Part shown: positions 1 to 8,562 of the stretch, one piece after another
How the letters are laid out: every line of letters starts with the position of its first letter
How positions within the stretch are numbered: position 1 is the first letter of the stretch
Source of the DNA: Bifidobacterium cuniculi
GTDB taxonomy: Bacteria > Actinomycetota > Actinomycetes > Actinomycetales > Bifidobacteriaceae
Length of the DNA stretch: 64,000 nucleotides
Direction of reading: 5' to 3'
Assembly: GCF_000741575.1 (NCBI RefSeq)
Contig: NZ_JGYV01000007.1
Span: 1-64,000 of the forward strand
Position numbers and translations under genes: made by a program
Notes under the pieces: model-generated
What the model was told of the DNA's origin: nothing
Database searches by the model: none
What the model saw: only the letters and a program-made list of their open reading frames with translations

Positions 1-74
1 AAGAACCTTGGGTTCTTCGACCCGGTGCCCGCTTTAATCCGGGAAACGCCCCCGACCCGGTGCCCGCTTTAACG
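1..74. repeat. Right half of a family-B palindromic repeat (B1), cut by the window edge
   Basis: Positions 13-38 are identical over 26 bases to the tip-proximal part of the right arm of the palindrome at 36779-36906. They contain the motif GACCCGGTGCCCGCTTTAA, which recurs at 54-72. The first bases (AAGAAC, then GTTCTT at 12-17) form the hairpin tip. The window therefore starts close to the centre of a palindrome whose left arm should lie just outside. An open frame runs through it into the next gene, as also happens beside the copy at 29031, so the reading frame here should not be taken as coding. Confidence 0.8.
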
Positions 75-105
75 AAAAAGAAGCCACGCGTTCGGCGCAC
101 GGCAC

Positions 106-111
106 TACACT
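106..111 (+). promoter_or_regulatory. -10 element TACACT for a leaderless fasR-like transcript
   Basis: TACACT ends 8 nt before the ATG at 120 and there is no Shine-Dalgarno sequence, so transcription should start at or beside the start codon. The 11-mer ACTACACTTGG around it is also found in front of the U32 peptidase at 29171, again just after a family-B palindrome. Confidence 0.55.
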
Positions 112-119
112 TGGACCCT

Positions 120-902
120 ATGTTGGGCAACGAACACGACGACTTCCTGGACCTCCTCGGCGGACGCACGGACGATGACACCATCGCGCGCATCGCCTTC
201 GAATGCCTGCTCAACGGCATCGACGACAGCCGCGTCACCGCGCTGCTCAACATCGTCGGATGGCGCGGCGAATTCTCCTGTTTCGCCATCGGCGGCGAAC
301 CGGCACAGTCCCTGGGCGACACCGTCGCCGCCATGCGCGGGTCCATTGCGGACCTCGGCGGCATCGCCCCGCTCATCGGCGTCTACGGCAGCATCATCAT
401 CATGTGTGCACGAGTGCAGGCCGCGGTCTCGCCGGAAGTGGCGTGCACCGCCGTCATGCCTGCCTTCGCGAAGGACCGGGCGGTCTACCTCTCGCCGATC
501 CGCGCCGGTCTGGAAGGCGCCATGCACACCGTGCGCGAGACTGTCTTCTCCCTGCAGGCCGCGCCCGCGCTCCTGAATGCGCCGAGGCCGCTGCGCGCCG
601 ACGACGTGTTGCCCGAACGCGCGCTCATCGGCGACGATCTGGCGCGCGACGAGCTCTACCGCAACGTTTACCTGGTGCTGCGCGGCGACAACGACGACGA
701 CCCCACCTTCCGCACCGTCTCCACCTTCCTCGAGCACGGCGGCTCGCTGGAGACCACGGCCAAGGAGCTGGGCATCCACCCCAACACGGTGCGCTACCGG
801 CTCAAGCGGGCCGCCGAGACCATCGGCTGGGACGTGACCGACCCGCGCGACGCCTTCGTCCTCAACACGGCCCTCGCCATCGGCCGCATCCGCGACCGCT
901 GA
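120..902 (+). CDS. FasR-like transcriptional regulator (PucR/CdaR type, C-terminal HTH_30)
   Basis: This is probably the regulator of the fatty-acid locus downstream. The C-terminal part matches the actinobacterial FasR pattern: APRPLRADDVLPERALIGD (about residues 154-172), then a helix-turn-helix with SLETTAKELGIHPNTVRYRL, then DPRDAFVLNTALAIGR at the end. FasR (PucR-like) activates fatty-acid synthesis genes in Streptomyces coelicolor. The protein has 260 residues from ATG 120, shorter than the roughly 400 of Streptomyces FasR, so most of an N-terminal region is absent. I chose ATG 120 because a TACACT -10 lies 8 nt upstream and the in-frame GTG at 60 is inside a repeat. The frame stays open to base 1, so an upstream continuation cannot be excluded. 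Confidence 0.75.
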   Translation: MLGNEHDDFLDLLGGRTDDDTIARIAFECLLNGIDDSRVTALLNIVGWRGEFSCFAIGGEPAQSLGDTVAAMRGSIADLGGIAPLIGVYGSIIIMCARVQAAVSPEVACTAVMPAFAKDRAVYLSPIRAGLEGAMHTVRETVFSLQAAPALLNAPRPLRADDVLPERALIGDDLARDELYRNVYLVLRGDNDDDPTFRTVSTFLEHGGSLETTAKELGIHPNTVRYRLKRAAETIGWDVTDPRDAFVLNTALAIGRIRDR

Positions 903-1020
903 CCCGGGATTCCACGGGTCAGCGGCCGAAAAGCGTGTCCGGAGATCGGCCGGGGCATGGGGTCTAAGGCGGTGCCGCCCCGGATCAGGGGGATGTATAG
1001 GTGTTTTCATGGCCCTGTTT

Positions 1021-1140
1021 CGTTGAGAGATATCTTTCTGGACCGTACGGCACGGTATGGGCATCGGCAAAATGGCGTAATTCCACCATTTTGCGAAAGC
1101 GTATACCTAGGCATATGCCCGATTTTGATATCTCTCAACG
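1021..1140. repeat. 120-bp imperfect palindrome between convergent genes (family C)
   Basis: CGTTGAGAGATATC at 1021-1034 is exactly inverted at 1127-1140, and CAAAATGG at 1068-1075 is inverted at 1086-1093. Both pairs share the centre 1080/1081. The 33-base stretches between them are equal in length but largely diverged. The region is AT-richer than its surroundings and lies between the convergent fasR-like gene and the membrane protein gene, where it could stop transcription from both sides. No long T-run is present. Confidence 0.7.
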
Positions 1141-1186
1141 CCCATACTCGGGGGTACCGGCCCAAAACGACTCTCCGAAGCCAAAT

Positions 1187-3082
1187 TCACGAATCCAGGC
1201 GCCCGTCCCGCCCGAACATGATGCACAGGAAACCGAAGACGAAGGCGATCGGCAACATGTGCCGCTCGAAGTTGTTCGCCGGCGCGGTCAGCATGACGCC
1301 CATGAGCAGCAGGAGGGGCATGTGCCAGCTCAGGGCGCGCCAGCGGCGCAGCACGACCTCGGCGGCACCCACCAGCAGGGTGAGCGCCACATAGAAGTTG
1401 CCGTGCGTCACCCATCCGAGCACCGGCACGTGGCCCCAGGAATCCGCCCATCCGACCACCGTCGACCGCCACTGCCGGTTGACGTGCCCGATCCAGGCGC
1501 TGCGGTCCTGCACATAGGTGTTGCTCACGTAGTAGCTGGCGGCGGTGTAGGGCGGGTCGAGGACGTCGAAGTACCCGTAGCTCTTCGCCAGGAAGGCGTC
1601 CAGGCAGGTCAGCGGATCCGCCCTGACCACCTCGGCGACCGCCTCGTCGAAGCCGCGCATGTCCTCCGGCGTGACGGTGCGCCACCGGTAGCTGACCTTC
1701 TTCGACTGGATGCCCGACGACTTCGCCGGGTCGGCGTCCCAGCTGCGGTACGCGGCCGCCATCTGGTCGAGGTTAAAGACGCGGGAGAGCTTGGCCCGGG
1801 TCCCGCTGTCGATGGCGTCGGGGTTCTTGCGCGCCACGCGCGCGACCATCTGCAACTGTACGCCGCGGCTCTCGATGGAGTCGCCGCTGATCACCGCGCC
1901 GGTGTGGAACAGCAGCAGCACGCCGCCGTGGAAGACCACCGTCGGCAGCAGCAGCGCCGTGACGTAGAGCAGCCAGCGTCGCCGGTCCGCGAGGATGGAG
2001 AGCACCACCTGCGCGGCGATGATGTACCAGGCGTACTTGGCGCTCACCAGCATCACCACGCAGGAGACGACCAGCGCGGCCGCCGTCACGCGGCGCACGC
2101 GCTGCCCGCTGCGGCGCGTCATGTACAGTTCGTACATCACGCCGAACCACCAGGTGAAGGCGAAGGCGAACAGCGGCGACTTCGTGAGCGCGATCGTGGA
2201 GAACACCGCCAGCGGGCAGGCCAGGAAGAAGGCGACGACGAGCAGGCGCGCCGCCGGCCCGGAGGTGCGTACGTCGCGCAGCGTGCACACGCCGGCCGCG
2301 GGGTCGGCGAAGTCGCGCGGCTGGATGCGCGGGCCGCTCGCCGGGTGCGCGTAGTCTGGGCGCAGCCAGGGCATGTTGAGGAAGCGGTCGGCGGCACTGG
2401 CCACGCAGAAGCCGGCGAACAGCCACTGCAGGGCGCTCAGGACGACGAAGCCGGCGTCGTTGGAGCCGGTCAGGCCGCGGGAGACGGCGGCGGCACCGCC
2501 GTAGACGAGGGTGAGCACGATGTTGTGCTGGTCCGTCAGGTAGGTGGGGTCGGTGGGCCACAGGTAGTGCGCGGTGGGGTAGATGTCCATCGGGACGAAG
2601 GAGAAGAAGCCGATGTACGGCTGGTCGAGGCCCATCCACTGGTTCCACGCCCAGGCGAACTCGCGCGACTGGGAGAGGATGTCCGCGCCGTAGGCGGTGA
2701 GCAGGGTCGTGGGGACCCACATCCAGCCGATGGCGAGCACCAGCCAGATGCGCCGCCAGGAGGAGGTGGCCGCCCAGGTCCAGCGTGCAAGGCGCTGCCA
2801 GGGACGGGCGACGGCGCGCCTGGCCCGTTGCAGCATCCGACGGCATGCGCGCGGCAGCCGCGGACGGCGGACGAGCCACCCGACGATGCCGAGGCAGACG
2901 GCGAAGGTGGCTGCGAAGACCAACGCGTTGGCCCAGCCGAACTGGCGGATGCTGAAATCGCCGCGCATGAGCGGGCCGATCGCCGTGCAGAAGGCGATCC
3001 AGGCGCAGGCGAGCACGGCCAGCGCCCACCGGCAGCAGGCGCCGATGCGACCGGTGACGCGGGAGGAGGAACGGGAAGCCAT
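1187..3082 (-). CDS. Polytopic membrane protein, DUF6020-like
   Basis: A 631-residue integral membrane protein with about a dozen hydrophobic segments, beginning with two after a short basic N-terminus (MASRSSSR). Soluble stretches between membrane segments and the overall form resemble bacterial glycosyltransferase-C-like membrane proteins and the DUF6020 family of bifidobacteria. No catalytic motif can be named with confidence, so its substrate is unknown. The start ATG at 3082 is supported by TACAAT on the minus strand at 3091-3096, 8 nt away, with no ribosome site, which indicates a leaderless transcript. It is divergent from birA and convergent with the fasR-like gene. A role in surface glycan synthesis is only a guess. 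Confidence 0.6.
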   Translation of the reverse strand: MASRSSSRVTGRIGACCRWALAVLACAWIAFCTAIGPLMRGDFSIRQFGWANALVFAATFAVCLGIVGWLVRRPRLPRACRRMLQRARRAVARPWQRLARWTWAATSSWRRIWLVLAIGWMWVPTTLLTAYGADILSQSREFAWAWNQWMGLDQPYIGFFSFVPMDIYPTAHYLWPTDPTYLTDQHNIVLTLVYGGAAAVSRGLTGSNDAGFVVLSALQWLFAGFCVASAADRFLNMPWLRPDYAHPASGPRIQPRDFADPAAGVCTLRDVRTSGPAARLLVVAFFLACPLAVFSTIALTKSPLFAFAFTWWFGVMYELYMTRRSGQRVRRVTAAALVVSCVVMLVSAKYAWYIIAAQVVLSILADRRRWLLYVTALLLPTVVFHGGVLLLFHTGAVISGDSIESRGVQLQMVARVARKNPDAIDSGTRAKLSRVFNLDQMAAAYRSWDADPAKSSGIQSKKVSYRWRTVTPEDMRGFDEAVAEVVRADPLTCLDAFLAKSYGYFDVLDPPYTAASYYVSNTYVQDRSAWIGHVNRQWRSTVVGWADSWGHVPVLGWVTHGNFYVALTLLVGAAEVVLRRWRALSWHMPLLLLMGVMLTAPANNFERHMLPIAFVFGFLCIMFGRDGRLDS

Positions 3083-3090
3083 AAGGCCCG

Positions 3091-3127
3091 ATTGTACAGG
3101 GCGGCCCGTGCGGCCGATGGGTAGGAT
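3091..3127. promoter_or_regulatory. Divergent -10 elements between the DUF6020-like gene and birA
   Basis: TACAAT on the minus strand (3091-3096) lies 8 nt before the membrane protein start. TAGGAT on the plus strand (3122-3127) lies 7 nt before an in-frame ATG at 3135 of the birA frame. The two promoters are back to back within 40 bp. Confidence 0.5.
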
Positions 3128-3245
3128 GGGTAATATGGCGGATAGTCGATTGCAGGGTGCAGGGACCGGGCGGCACCGACGGCGTGCCCCGGATGCGTGC
3201 CCTGCTCTCACCGGGCCGAGGACGGCGGAAAGACAGGTGGAGAGA

Positions 3246-4145
3246 GTGCCATACATACGCACGCGCAAGGTGGCGCGGGTCATCGCACTGCAGGAAGTGG
3301 ATTCGACGAACGACGCGGCTGCACGGTTCGTGGCGGGCGGCCGGCTCGAGGGGGAGGAGCCGTGGAACCCCGAGGGGACGACGGTGGTGACGGCCGCCCG
3401 GCAGACCGCCGGCCGCGGAAGGCTGGACCACACTTGGTACAGCGCACCGGGGCAGTCCTTTGTCTGTTCCTTCGTCTCGGCCGTCGGCGCGGACCTCGCA
3501 CACGACCCGAAGATCAACGGCTGGCTGCCGATGATTGCGGGACTGGCGACGGTCGACGCCCTGCGCGCCACCCTGACCGACCTGCAGCTCGACTGGGTGC
3601 GCGGCTCCGGCGTCTTCCTCCACCCCAGGCACAATCTGCTGCTCAAGTGGCCCAACGACATCGTCTACCACGGCCGCAAGCTCGGCGGCATCCTCACGCA
3701 GATGGTGGAACTGCCCGACGACCCGTCGCGCGTGGCGATGGTGTTCGGCGTGGGACTGAACATCGCGGTGCCGGTGGGGCAGTTGCCGATCGAGCGGTCC
3801 ACCAGCTGGCAGCTCATCACCCGGCCCCAGCAGCCGGGCGCGCCGGTGCCCGACGTGGCGACCGTGGTCGACGAGGTCGCCTCCCGCATCGTCACCGGCC
3901 TGCAGCAACGGCTGTGGCAGCTGGGGCTGACCCCCGAGGCCTACACGCGCGACCTGCGTTCGCGTGTGTCCCAGGAGTGCTGGACCCTGGGACACGACGT
4001 GCTGGTGCACTACGCGGACGGCACGACCGCGACGGGCATGGCGCGCTCCATCACCGAGGACGCGTCGCTGACGATGGTGGACGATGCCGGGAGACTGCGC
4101 ATCGTGCATACGGGCGATGTGGGGATTTTGCCGGCGGGGGATTGA
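3246..4145 (+). CDS. birA: Biotin-[acetyl-CoA carboxylase] ligase
   Basis: Activates biotin with ATP and attaches it to the carrier lysine of AccC. Motifs are DSTNDAA near residues 18-24, the adenylate-binding GRGR (about residues 55-58) and LLKWPNDIVYHGRKLGGIL (about 132-150). There is no N-terminal helix-turn-helix, so it is a ligase only and not a repressor like the E. coli protein. Start GTG 3246 has an upstream GGTGGAGAG and puts the ligase core at the usual distance, giving 299 residues. An alternative is ATG 3135, which sits 7 nt after a -10-like TAGGAT and would add 37 unconserved-looking residues. It is convergent with bioY, with 9 nt between stops. Confidence 0.92.
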   Translation: MPYIRTRKVARVIALQEVDSTNDAAARFVAGGRLEGEEPWNPEGTTVVTAARQTAGRGRLDHTWYSAPGQSFVCSFVSAVGADLAHDPKINGWLPMIAGLATVDALRATLTDLQLDWVRGSGVFLHPRHNLLLKWPNDIVYHGRKLGGILTQMVELPDDPSRVAMVFGVGLNIAVPVGQLPIERSTSWQLITRPQQPGAPVPDVATVVDEVASRIVTGLQQRLWQLGLTPEAYTRDLRSRVSQECWTLGHDVLVHYADGTTATGMARSITEDASLTMVDDAGRLRIVHTGDVGILPAGD

Positions 4146-4154
4146 GCGTGGGCG

Positions 4155-4787
4155 CTACCGCCTCACGGCCGCCACCATCAGCGTGGCGGCCACGGCCTTC
4201 GCCAGGTCACCCGGCAGGAACGCCAGACCGGGCACGGCCACGGCACCCAGGGGCAGATGCAGCACGGCGGCCTGCACGACGAAACCGCACAGGTACGACA
4301 CGACGATGCAGCCGAGGACGGCTGCCGCCAGGTACCCGGCGGTGCGCCGGACGCCACGCATGGCGGCCTGCCGAGGGGCATCGGCCGGTCGGGAGGAAGC
4401 CGACGACCGTGGCGCCACGGCCCCGTCCACGGCATGGCGCAGGGCTGCGGTGACGGCGGCGGCGGGCAGGAAGCCCAGGAGGAAGCCGGCGCTGGGGCCG
4501 AGCAGGGCGGCAGTGGAGCCGCCGCCGGAGAAGACGGGCAGTCCGACGGCACCCATCGCCAGATAGCAGGCCACGCCGGCCGTGGCCTGGCGGGTCGGCA
4601 GCAGCAGGGCGCCGACCATCAGCACGAAGGTCTGCAGGGTGATGGGCACCACCGTGCCGGGCACGGGGATGCGGCCGAAGGCGCTCGCCGCCCATAGGCC
4701 CAGGGCCAGGGCGACGGGCGGTGCCACGTTGCGGACGACTGTCCGCATGGTGAGACGGGATGGGAAGGTCATGGACGTGTTGCGCAT
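4155..4787 (-). CDS. bioY: Biotin transporter BioY
   Basis: Substrate-binding membrane component of biotin uptake, working alone or with an ECF energy module. The 210-residue protein has six hydrophobic helices and the family hallmark region around VPITLQTFVLMVGALLL and GAVGLPVFSGGG. A loop between helices 4 and 5 carries a charged Arg/Ser-rich insertion (SSASSRPADAPRQ). The start ATG 4787 follows AAAGGA at suitable spacing. It is divergent from accC, whose product needs biotin, and convergent with birA, so uptake, ligation and the biotin-dependent enzyme lie together. No ECF ATPase genes are in the window. Confidence 0.93.
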   Translation of the reverse strand: MRNTSMTFPSRLTMRTVVRNVAPPVALALGLWAASAFGRIPVPGTVVPITLQTFVLMVGALLLPTRQATAGVACYLAMGAVGLPVFSGGGSTAALLGPSAGFLLGFLPAAAVTAALRHAVDGAVAPRSSASSRPADAPRQAAMRGVRRTAGYLAAAVLGCIVVSYLCGFVVQAAVLHLPLGAVAVPGLAFLPGDLAKAVAATLMVAAVRR

Positions 4788-4860
4788 CGCAATCCTTTCA
4801 TGCCGCAGCCGCGGGTCCGGGGGTGCATCCGGCCCGGGCCCGCGGAGCGTCGGGGGAGGC

Positions 4861-4903
4861 GGCACCCCATGCAATGACTGGCCGGAGGCCGGCATGGGGT
4901 GCC
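4861..4903. repeat. 12-bp inverted repeat upstream of bioY
   Basis: GGCACCCCATGC (4861-4872) is exactly inverted at 4892-4903, with a GC-rich 19-base spacer that can itself pair (GGCCGGAGGCC). It lies 75-115 bases upstream of bioY and could be a leader hairpin. There is no T-run in either direction. Confidence 0.5.
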
Positions 4904-4942
4904 CGGGAATCACCCACAGCTTAGGGAAAAGGCTACGGAGGC

Positions 4943-4964
4943 GTTTTGTGGAAGCGGACAAAAC
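4943..4964. promoter_or_regulatory. Candidate operator GTTTTGT-N8-ACAAAAC between bioY and accC
   Basis: A 7-bp perfect inverted repeat, AT-rich in a GC-rich setting and centred in the divergent bioY/accC intergenic region. Size and placement suit a dimeric repressor controlling biotin uptake and acyl-CoA carboxylase, or FasR. The cognate protein is unknown. Confidence 0.45.
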
Positions 4965-5028
4965 ACCCGCCCCGTCTTGGTGATTTGCGAAGTTACGAGG
5001 TGCGGGCAAACCGGGCATCCTCGGAACC

Positions 5029-6852
5029 ATGCCTTCCAAACTACTCATTGCGAACCGCGGCGAGATCGCACTGCGCGTGGTGCGCACCGCCCGCGAGATG
5101 GGGATCGCGACCGTGGCGGTGTACGCGGAGCAGGACCGCCACAGCCAGGCCGTGGCCATGGCCGACGAGGCCTACCTGCTCTCCGGCGACACCTACGCCG
5201 ACACCTACCTCAACGAGGACCTGCTCATCGACATCCTGCGCCGGTCCGGCGCCGACGCCGTCCACCCCGGCTACGGCTTCCTGTCCGAAGTGCCGGGCTT
5301 CGCGCGCAAGGTCGCGCAGGCCGGCGCCGCCTGGGTCGGCCCGTCGCCGGACGCGCTGACCGCCCTGGGCGACAAGATCAGCGCACGCCGCGTCGCCGAA
5401 CGCGCGCAGGTGCCGCCGGTGCCGGGCATCTCCAACGCGCTGGGTGACATGCGCGTCCTGCTCGACTTCGCCCACGTGCACGGCTACCCGCTCATGCTCA
5501 AGCGCGCCGACGGCGGCGGCGGACGCGGCATCACGCTGGTGCGTTCCGACGACGAACTGCGCGGCTTCTACCTCAACCACAACGCCGTGCAGGGCGGCGA
5601 CCTCGACGAGTACTTCGTCGAGCGTTTCATCGACCGTGGCCGGCACGTGGAGACGCAGTGCGGCCGCGACGGCCACGGCGACTTCACCGTCTACTCGACG
5701 CGCGACTGCTCCGTGCAGCGGCGCAACCAGAAACTCATCGAGGAGGCACCGGCACCCTTCCTGCCCGACGACGTCATGGTCCAGCTGCACGACTACTCGC
5801 GCCGCCTGTTCGAGGCGGTCGGCTACGTGGGCCTGGGCACCTGCGAGTTCATGGTGACCGACACCGGCAAGACGTACTTCCTCGAGGTCAACCCGCGCCT
5901 GCAGGTGGAGCACACCGTCAGCGAGGAGGTCAGCGGCATCGACCTGGTGCGCGAACAGCTCACCATCGCCGACGGCGGCCGCGTCACGCCGGCGCCGGCG
6001 CCGCGCGGCCACAGCTTCGAACTGCGCATCACCAGCGAGGACCCGCGCACCAACCTCACGCCCGCCGCCGGCACCCTGGAGCGCGTGCAGTGGCCGTCCG
6101 GCCCCGGCGTGCGCGTCGACTCGGGCGTGCGGGAAGGCGACACCATCTCGCCGAAGTTCGACTCCATGATGGGCAAGCTCATCGTCACCGCGCACGACCG
6201 GCCCGCCGCGCTCGCCCGCGTGCGCCGTGCCTTGGCGGAACTGGCCATCGAGGGCGTGCCCACGCCGGTCGAGCTCTACCGCCAGGTCTTCGAGGACCCC
6301 GACTTCACCGCCGGCGACGCCGACGGCTTCCAGGTGAGCACCAAGTGGCTCGAACGCAAATACCTCACCCGCGAGCCGGCGGCGGCCAGCGCCGGCCAGC
6401 CGGCGTCGCTGTCCGGCGGCGGGGCGGGGGAGCGTGAGGGCACCGAACGCTTCGTCATCGAGGTCGACAACCGCCGCGTCACGCTGACCGTGCCCGCCGA
6501 CATCGTCGCCAACCTCACCGGCGCCGGCCGCGCACGCGCCGCCCACCTGCCCACGCAGCCGCTGCGCGGCCAGGGGCTGCACCACGTGGCACGCCAGGAG
6601 GAACGCGAGGAACGCTCCGGCACCATCGCCTCGCCCATGCAGGCGATCGTCACCCGCATCAACGTCGAGGAAGGCCAGGAGGTGGCCAAGGGCGACCTGC
6701 TCGTCGTGCTCGAGTCGATGAAGATGGAGAACTACGTATACGCGCCGGCCGCGGGCACGGTCGCGCGGATCTTCGCCGCCCCCGCCGCCGGCGTGGAGGC
6801 GGGCGAGACGCTGCTGACCATGGACCTCGCCGGCAAGGAGGAGACAGCATGA
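5029..6852 (+). CDS. accC: Acyl-CoA carboxylase alpha chain: biotin carboxylase fused to biotin carrier protein
   Basis: Carboxylates its own biotin with bicarbonate and ATP, and passes CO2 to AccD to make malonyl-CoA for the neighbouring Fas. The 607-residue chain begins with the biotin carboxylase domain (ANRGEIALRV at 8-17, HPGYGFLSE near 84, ATP-grasp GGGGRG near 162, EVNPRLQVEHTVSE near 286). After a linker comes a C-terminal biotinyl domain with ESMKMEN, where Lys565 carries biotin. Its stop overlaps the accD start by four bases (ATGA), so the two are translationally coupled. The start ATG 5029 lies 65 bp downstream of the candidate operator GTTTTGT-N8-ACAAAAC. Confidence 0.95.
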   Translation: MPSKLLIANRGEIALRVVRTAREMGIATVAVYAEQDRHSQAVAMADEAYLLSGDTYADTYLNEDLLIDILRRSGADAVHPGYGFLSEVPGFARKVAQAGAAWVGPSPDALTALGDKISARRVAERAQVPPVPGISNALGDMRVLLDFAHVHGYPLMLKRADGGGGRGITLVRSDDELRGFYLNHNAVQGGDLDEYFVERFIDRGRHVETQCGRDGHGDFTVYSTRDCSVQRRNQKLIEEAPAPFLPDDVMVQLHDYSRRLFEAVGYVGLGTCEFMVTDTGKTYFLEVNPRLQVEHTVSEEVSGIDLVREQLTIADGGRVTPAPAPRGHSFELRITSEDPRTNLTPAAGTLERVQWPSGPGVRVDSGVREGDTISPKFDSMMGKLIVTAHDRPAALARVRRALAELAIEGVPTPVELYRQVFEDPDFTAGDADGFQVSTKWLERKYLTREPAAASAGQPASLSGGGAGEREGTERFVIEVDNRRVTLTVPADIVANLTGAGRARAAHLPTQPLRGQGLHHVARQEEREERSGTIASPMQAIVTRINVEEGQEVAKGDLLVVLESMKMENYVYAPAAGTVARIFAAPAAGVEAGETLLTMDLAGKEETA

Positions 6853-8486
6853 GCGACATCACCAGCAGCGAGCGCGTCCTGGCGCTCGACGACCGCCAGT
6901 TGGGCGCCGCAGCGGATGCCGCGGGCACCGGCGACGCCGCCCGCCAGCCGATCCGCCCGGCGGTGGCGCAGGCCGCGCAGCTGGCGCGCGCCGCCGAGGG
7001 GCGTGCGCGCGACCGGCAGCACGTCAAGGGCAAGCTCACGGCCCGTGAGCGCCTCGACCTGCTGCTCGACACGGGCAGTTTCGAGGAGGTCGGCCGGTTC
7101 TGCGGCGGCGATATCCAAGGCGGCCGTGCGGGTGCGGCGGTCATCACCGGCTTCGGCGAGGTGTACGGACGCAAGGTGGCGGTCTACGCGCAGGATTTCT
7201 CGGTGCGCGGCGGCACGCTCGGCGTGGCCGAGGGGCGCAAGATCTGCCGGCTCATGGACCAGGCGCTGTCCCTGCAGGTGCCGATCGTGGCGATCGTGGA
7301 CTCGGGCGGCGCACGCATCCAGGAGGGCGTGGCCGCGCTGAGCGAGTACGGCCATATCTTCCGGCGCACGTGTGAGGCGAGCGGCTTCGTGCCGCAGGTC
7401 TCGCTGATCCTGGGGCCTTGCGCGGGCGGCGCCGTGTACTGCCCGGCACTGACCGACCTGATCGTGATGACGCGTGAGAACTCGAACATGTTCGTCACCG
7501 GCCCGGACGTGATCCGCGCGTCGACGGGCGAGTCGATCAGCATGGATGATCTGGGCGGGGGCGCCGTGCACAACACCGTCTCCGGGGTGGCGCACTACCT
7601 GGGCGCCGACGAGGCGGACGCCATCGACTACGTGCGCACGGTGCTCGCCTACCTGCCGTCGAATGCGCTGTGCGAGCCGCCGACCTATGCGTACATGGCC
7701 ACGCGTGCCGACCGCGAGGTCGCGGCTCGCCTGGCCACGGTCGTGCCGGACAACGACCGCCAGCCCTACGACGTGCTCGACGTGATCCGCTGCGTGGTCG
7801 ACTACGGCGAGTTCGTGCAGGTGCACGAACTGTTCGCGCCGAACGCGGTGACGGGCTTCGCCTGCATCGACGGCCGCCCGGTGGGCATCGTGGCGAACCA
7901 GCCGAACGTGCTCGCCGGCAGCCTCGACGTGGACGCGTCGGAGAAGATCGCCCGTTTCGTGCGCCTGTGCGACGCCTTCAACCTGCCGGTGGTCACGCTC
8001 GTGGACACGCCCGGCTACAAGCCTGGCGCCGAGCAGGAGCATGCGGGCATCATCCGGCGCGGCGCGAAGGTGATCTACGCCTATGCGAACGCGCAGGTGC
8101 CGCTGGTGACCGTCATCCTGCGCAAGGCCTTCGGCGGCGCTTACATCGTCATGGGTTCCAAGGCGATCGGCGCGGACCTCAACTATGCGTGGCCGAGCAG
8201 CCAGATCGCGGTGCTGGGCGCCACGGGCGCGGTGAACATCATCCACCGCAAGGACCTGCAGAAGGCGAAGGACGCCGGCCACGACGTGGAGCAGGTGCGC
8301 GCGGAGTACGCCGCCGAGTACGAGCGCACCACCGTCAACGCGAACCTGTCCATGGAGACCGGCCAGATCGACGCCATGATCGACCCCGAGCAGACCAGGG
8401 AGGTGTTGGAAGACGCCCTGAAGCTGCTCGCCGGCAAGCGCCGCGAGCGCAGAACCCCCAAGCATCACGGCAACCAGCCGTTGTGA
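6849..8486 (+). CDS. accD: Acyl-CoA carboxylase beta chain (carboxyltransferase)
   Basis: Transfers the carboxyl group from biotin to acetyl-CoA or propionyl-CoA. The 545-residue size and the double crotonase fold are typical of the actinobacterial AccD/PccB family. The first oxyanion region has DSGGARIQEGV (about 148-158) and the second has GGAYIVMGSKAIGADLNYAW (about 430-449). The C-terminus has the usual charged KRRERRTPKHHGN tail with the GN seen in family members. It overlaps accC by four bases and precedes fas by 76 bp, in an order (accC-accD-fas) that supplies malonyl-CoA to the synthase. Confidence 0.95.
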   Translation: MSDITSSERVLALDDRQLGAAADAAGTGDAARQPIRPAVAQAAQLARAAEGRARDRQHVKGKLTARERLDLLLDTGSFEEVGRFCGGDIQGGRAGAAVITGFGEVYGRKVAVYAQDFSVRGGTLGVAEGRKICRLMDQALSLQVPIVAIVDSGGARIQEGVAALSEYGHIFRRTCEASGFVPQVSLILGPCAGGAVYCPALTDLIVMTRENSNMFVTGPDVIRASTGESISMDDLGGGAVHNTVSGVAHYLGADEADAIDYVRTVLAYLPSNALCEPPTYAYMATRADREVAARLATVVPDNDRQPYDVLDVIRCVVDYGEFVQVHELFAPNAVTGFACIDGRPVGIVANQPNVLAGSLDVDASEKIARFVRLCDAFNLPVVTLVDTPGYKPGAEQEHAGIIRRGAKVIYAYANAQVPLVTVILRKAFGGAYIVMGSKAIGADLNYAWPSSQIAVLGATGAVNIIHRKDLQKAKDAGHDVEQVRAEYAAEYERTTVNANLSMETGQIDAMIDPEQTREVLEDALKLLAGKRRERRTPKHHGNQPL

Positions 8487-8562
8487 ACCCCGTCAGTATT
8501 CCCCAACCATTCATACCACCACCAGACAGCCACACCACCCCACCCCAGAAAGGGCAACCCAC

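Noticed and set aside
60..119. GTG start at 60 for the FasR-like gene
   Set aside because: It lies inside the family-B repeat. The ATG at 120 has a -10 element at the right distance for a leaderless start.
1001..3124. Long plus-strand frame opposite the DUF6020-like gene
   Set aside because: Composition is Arg/Gly/Gln/His-rich without hydrophobic core patterns, and the minus strand encodes a regular polytopic membrane protein with its own promoter.
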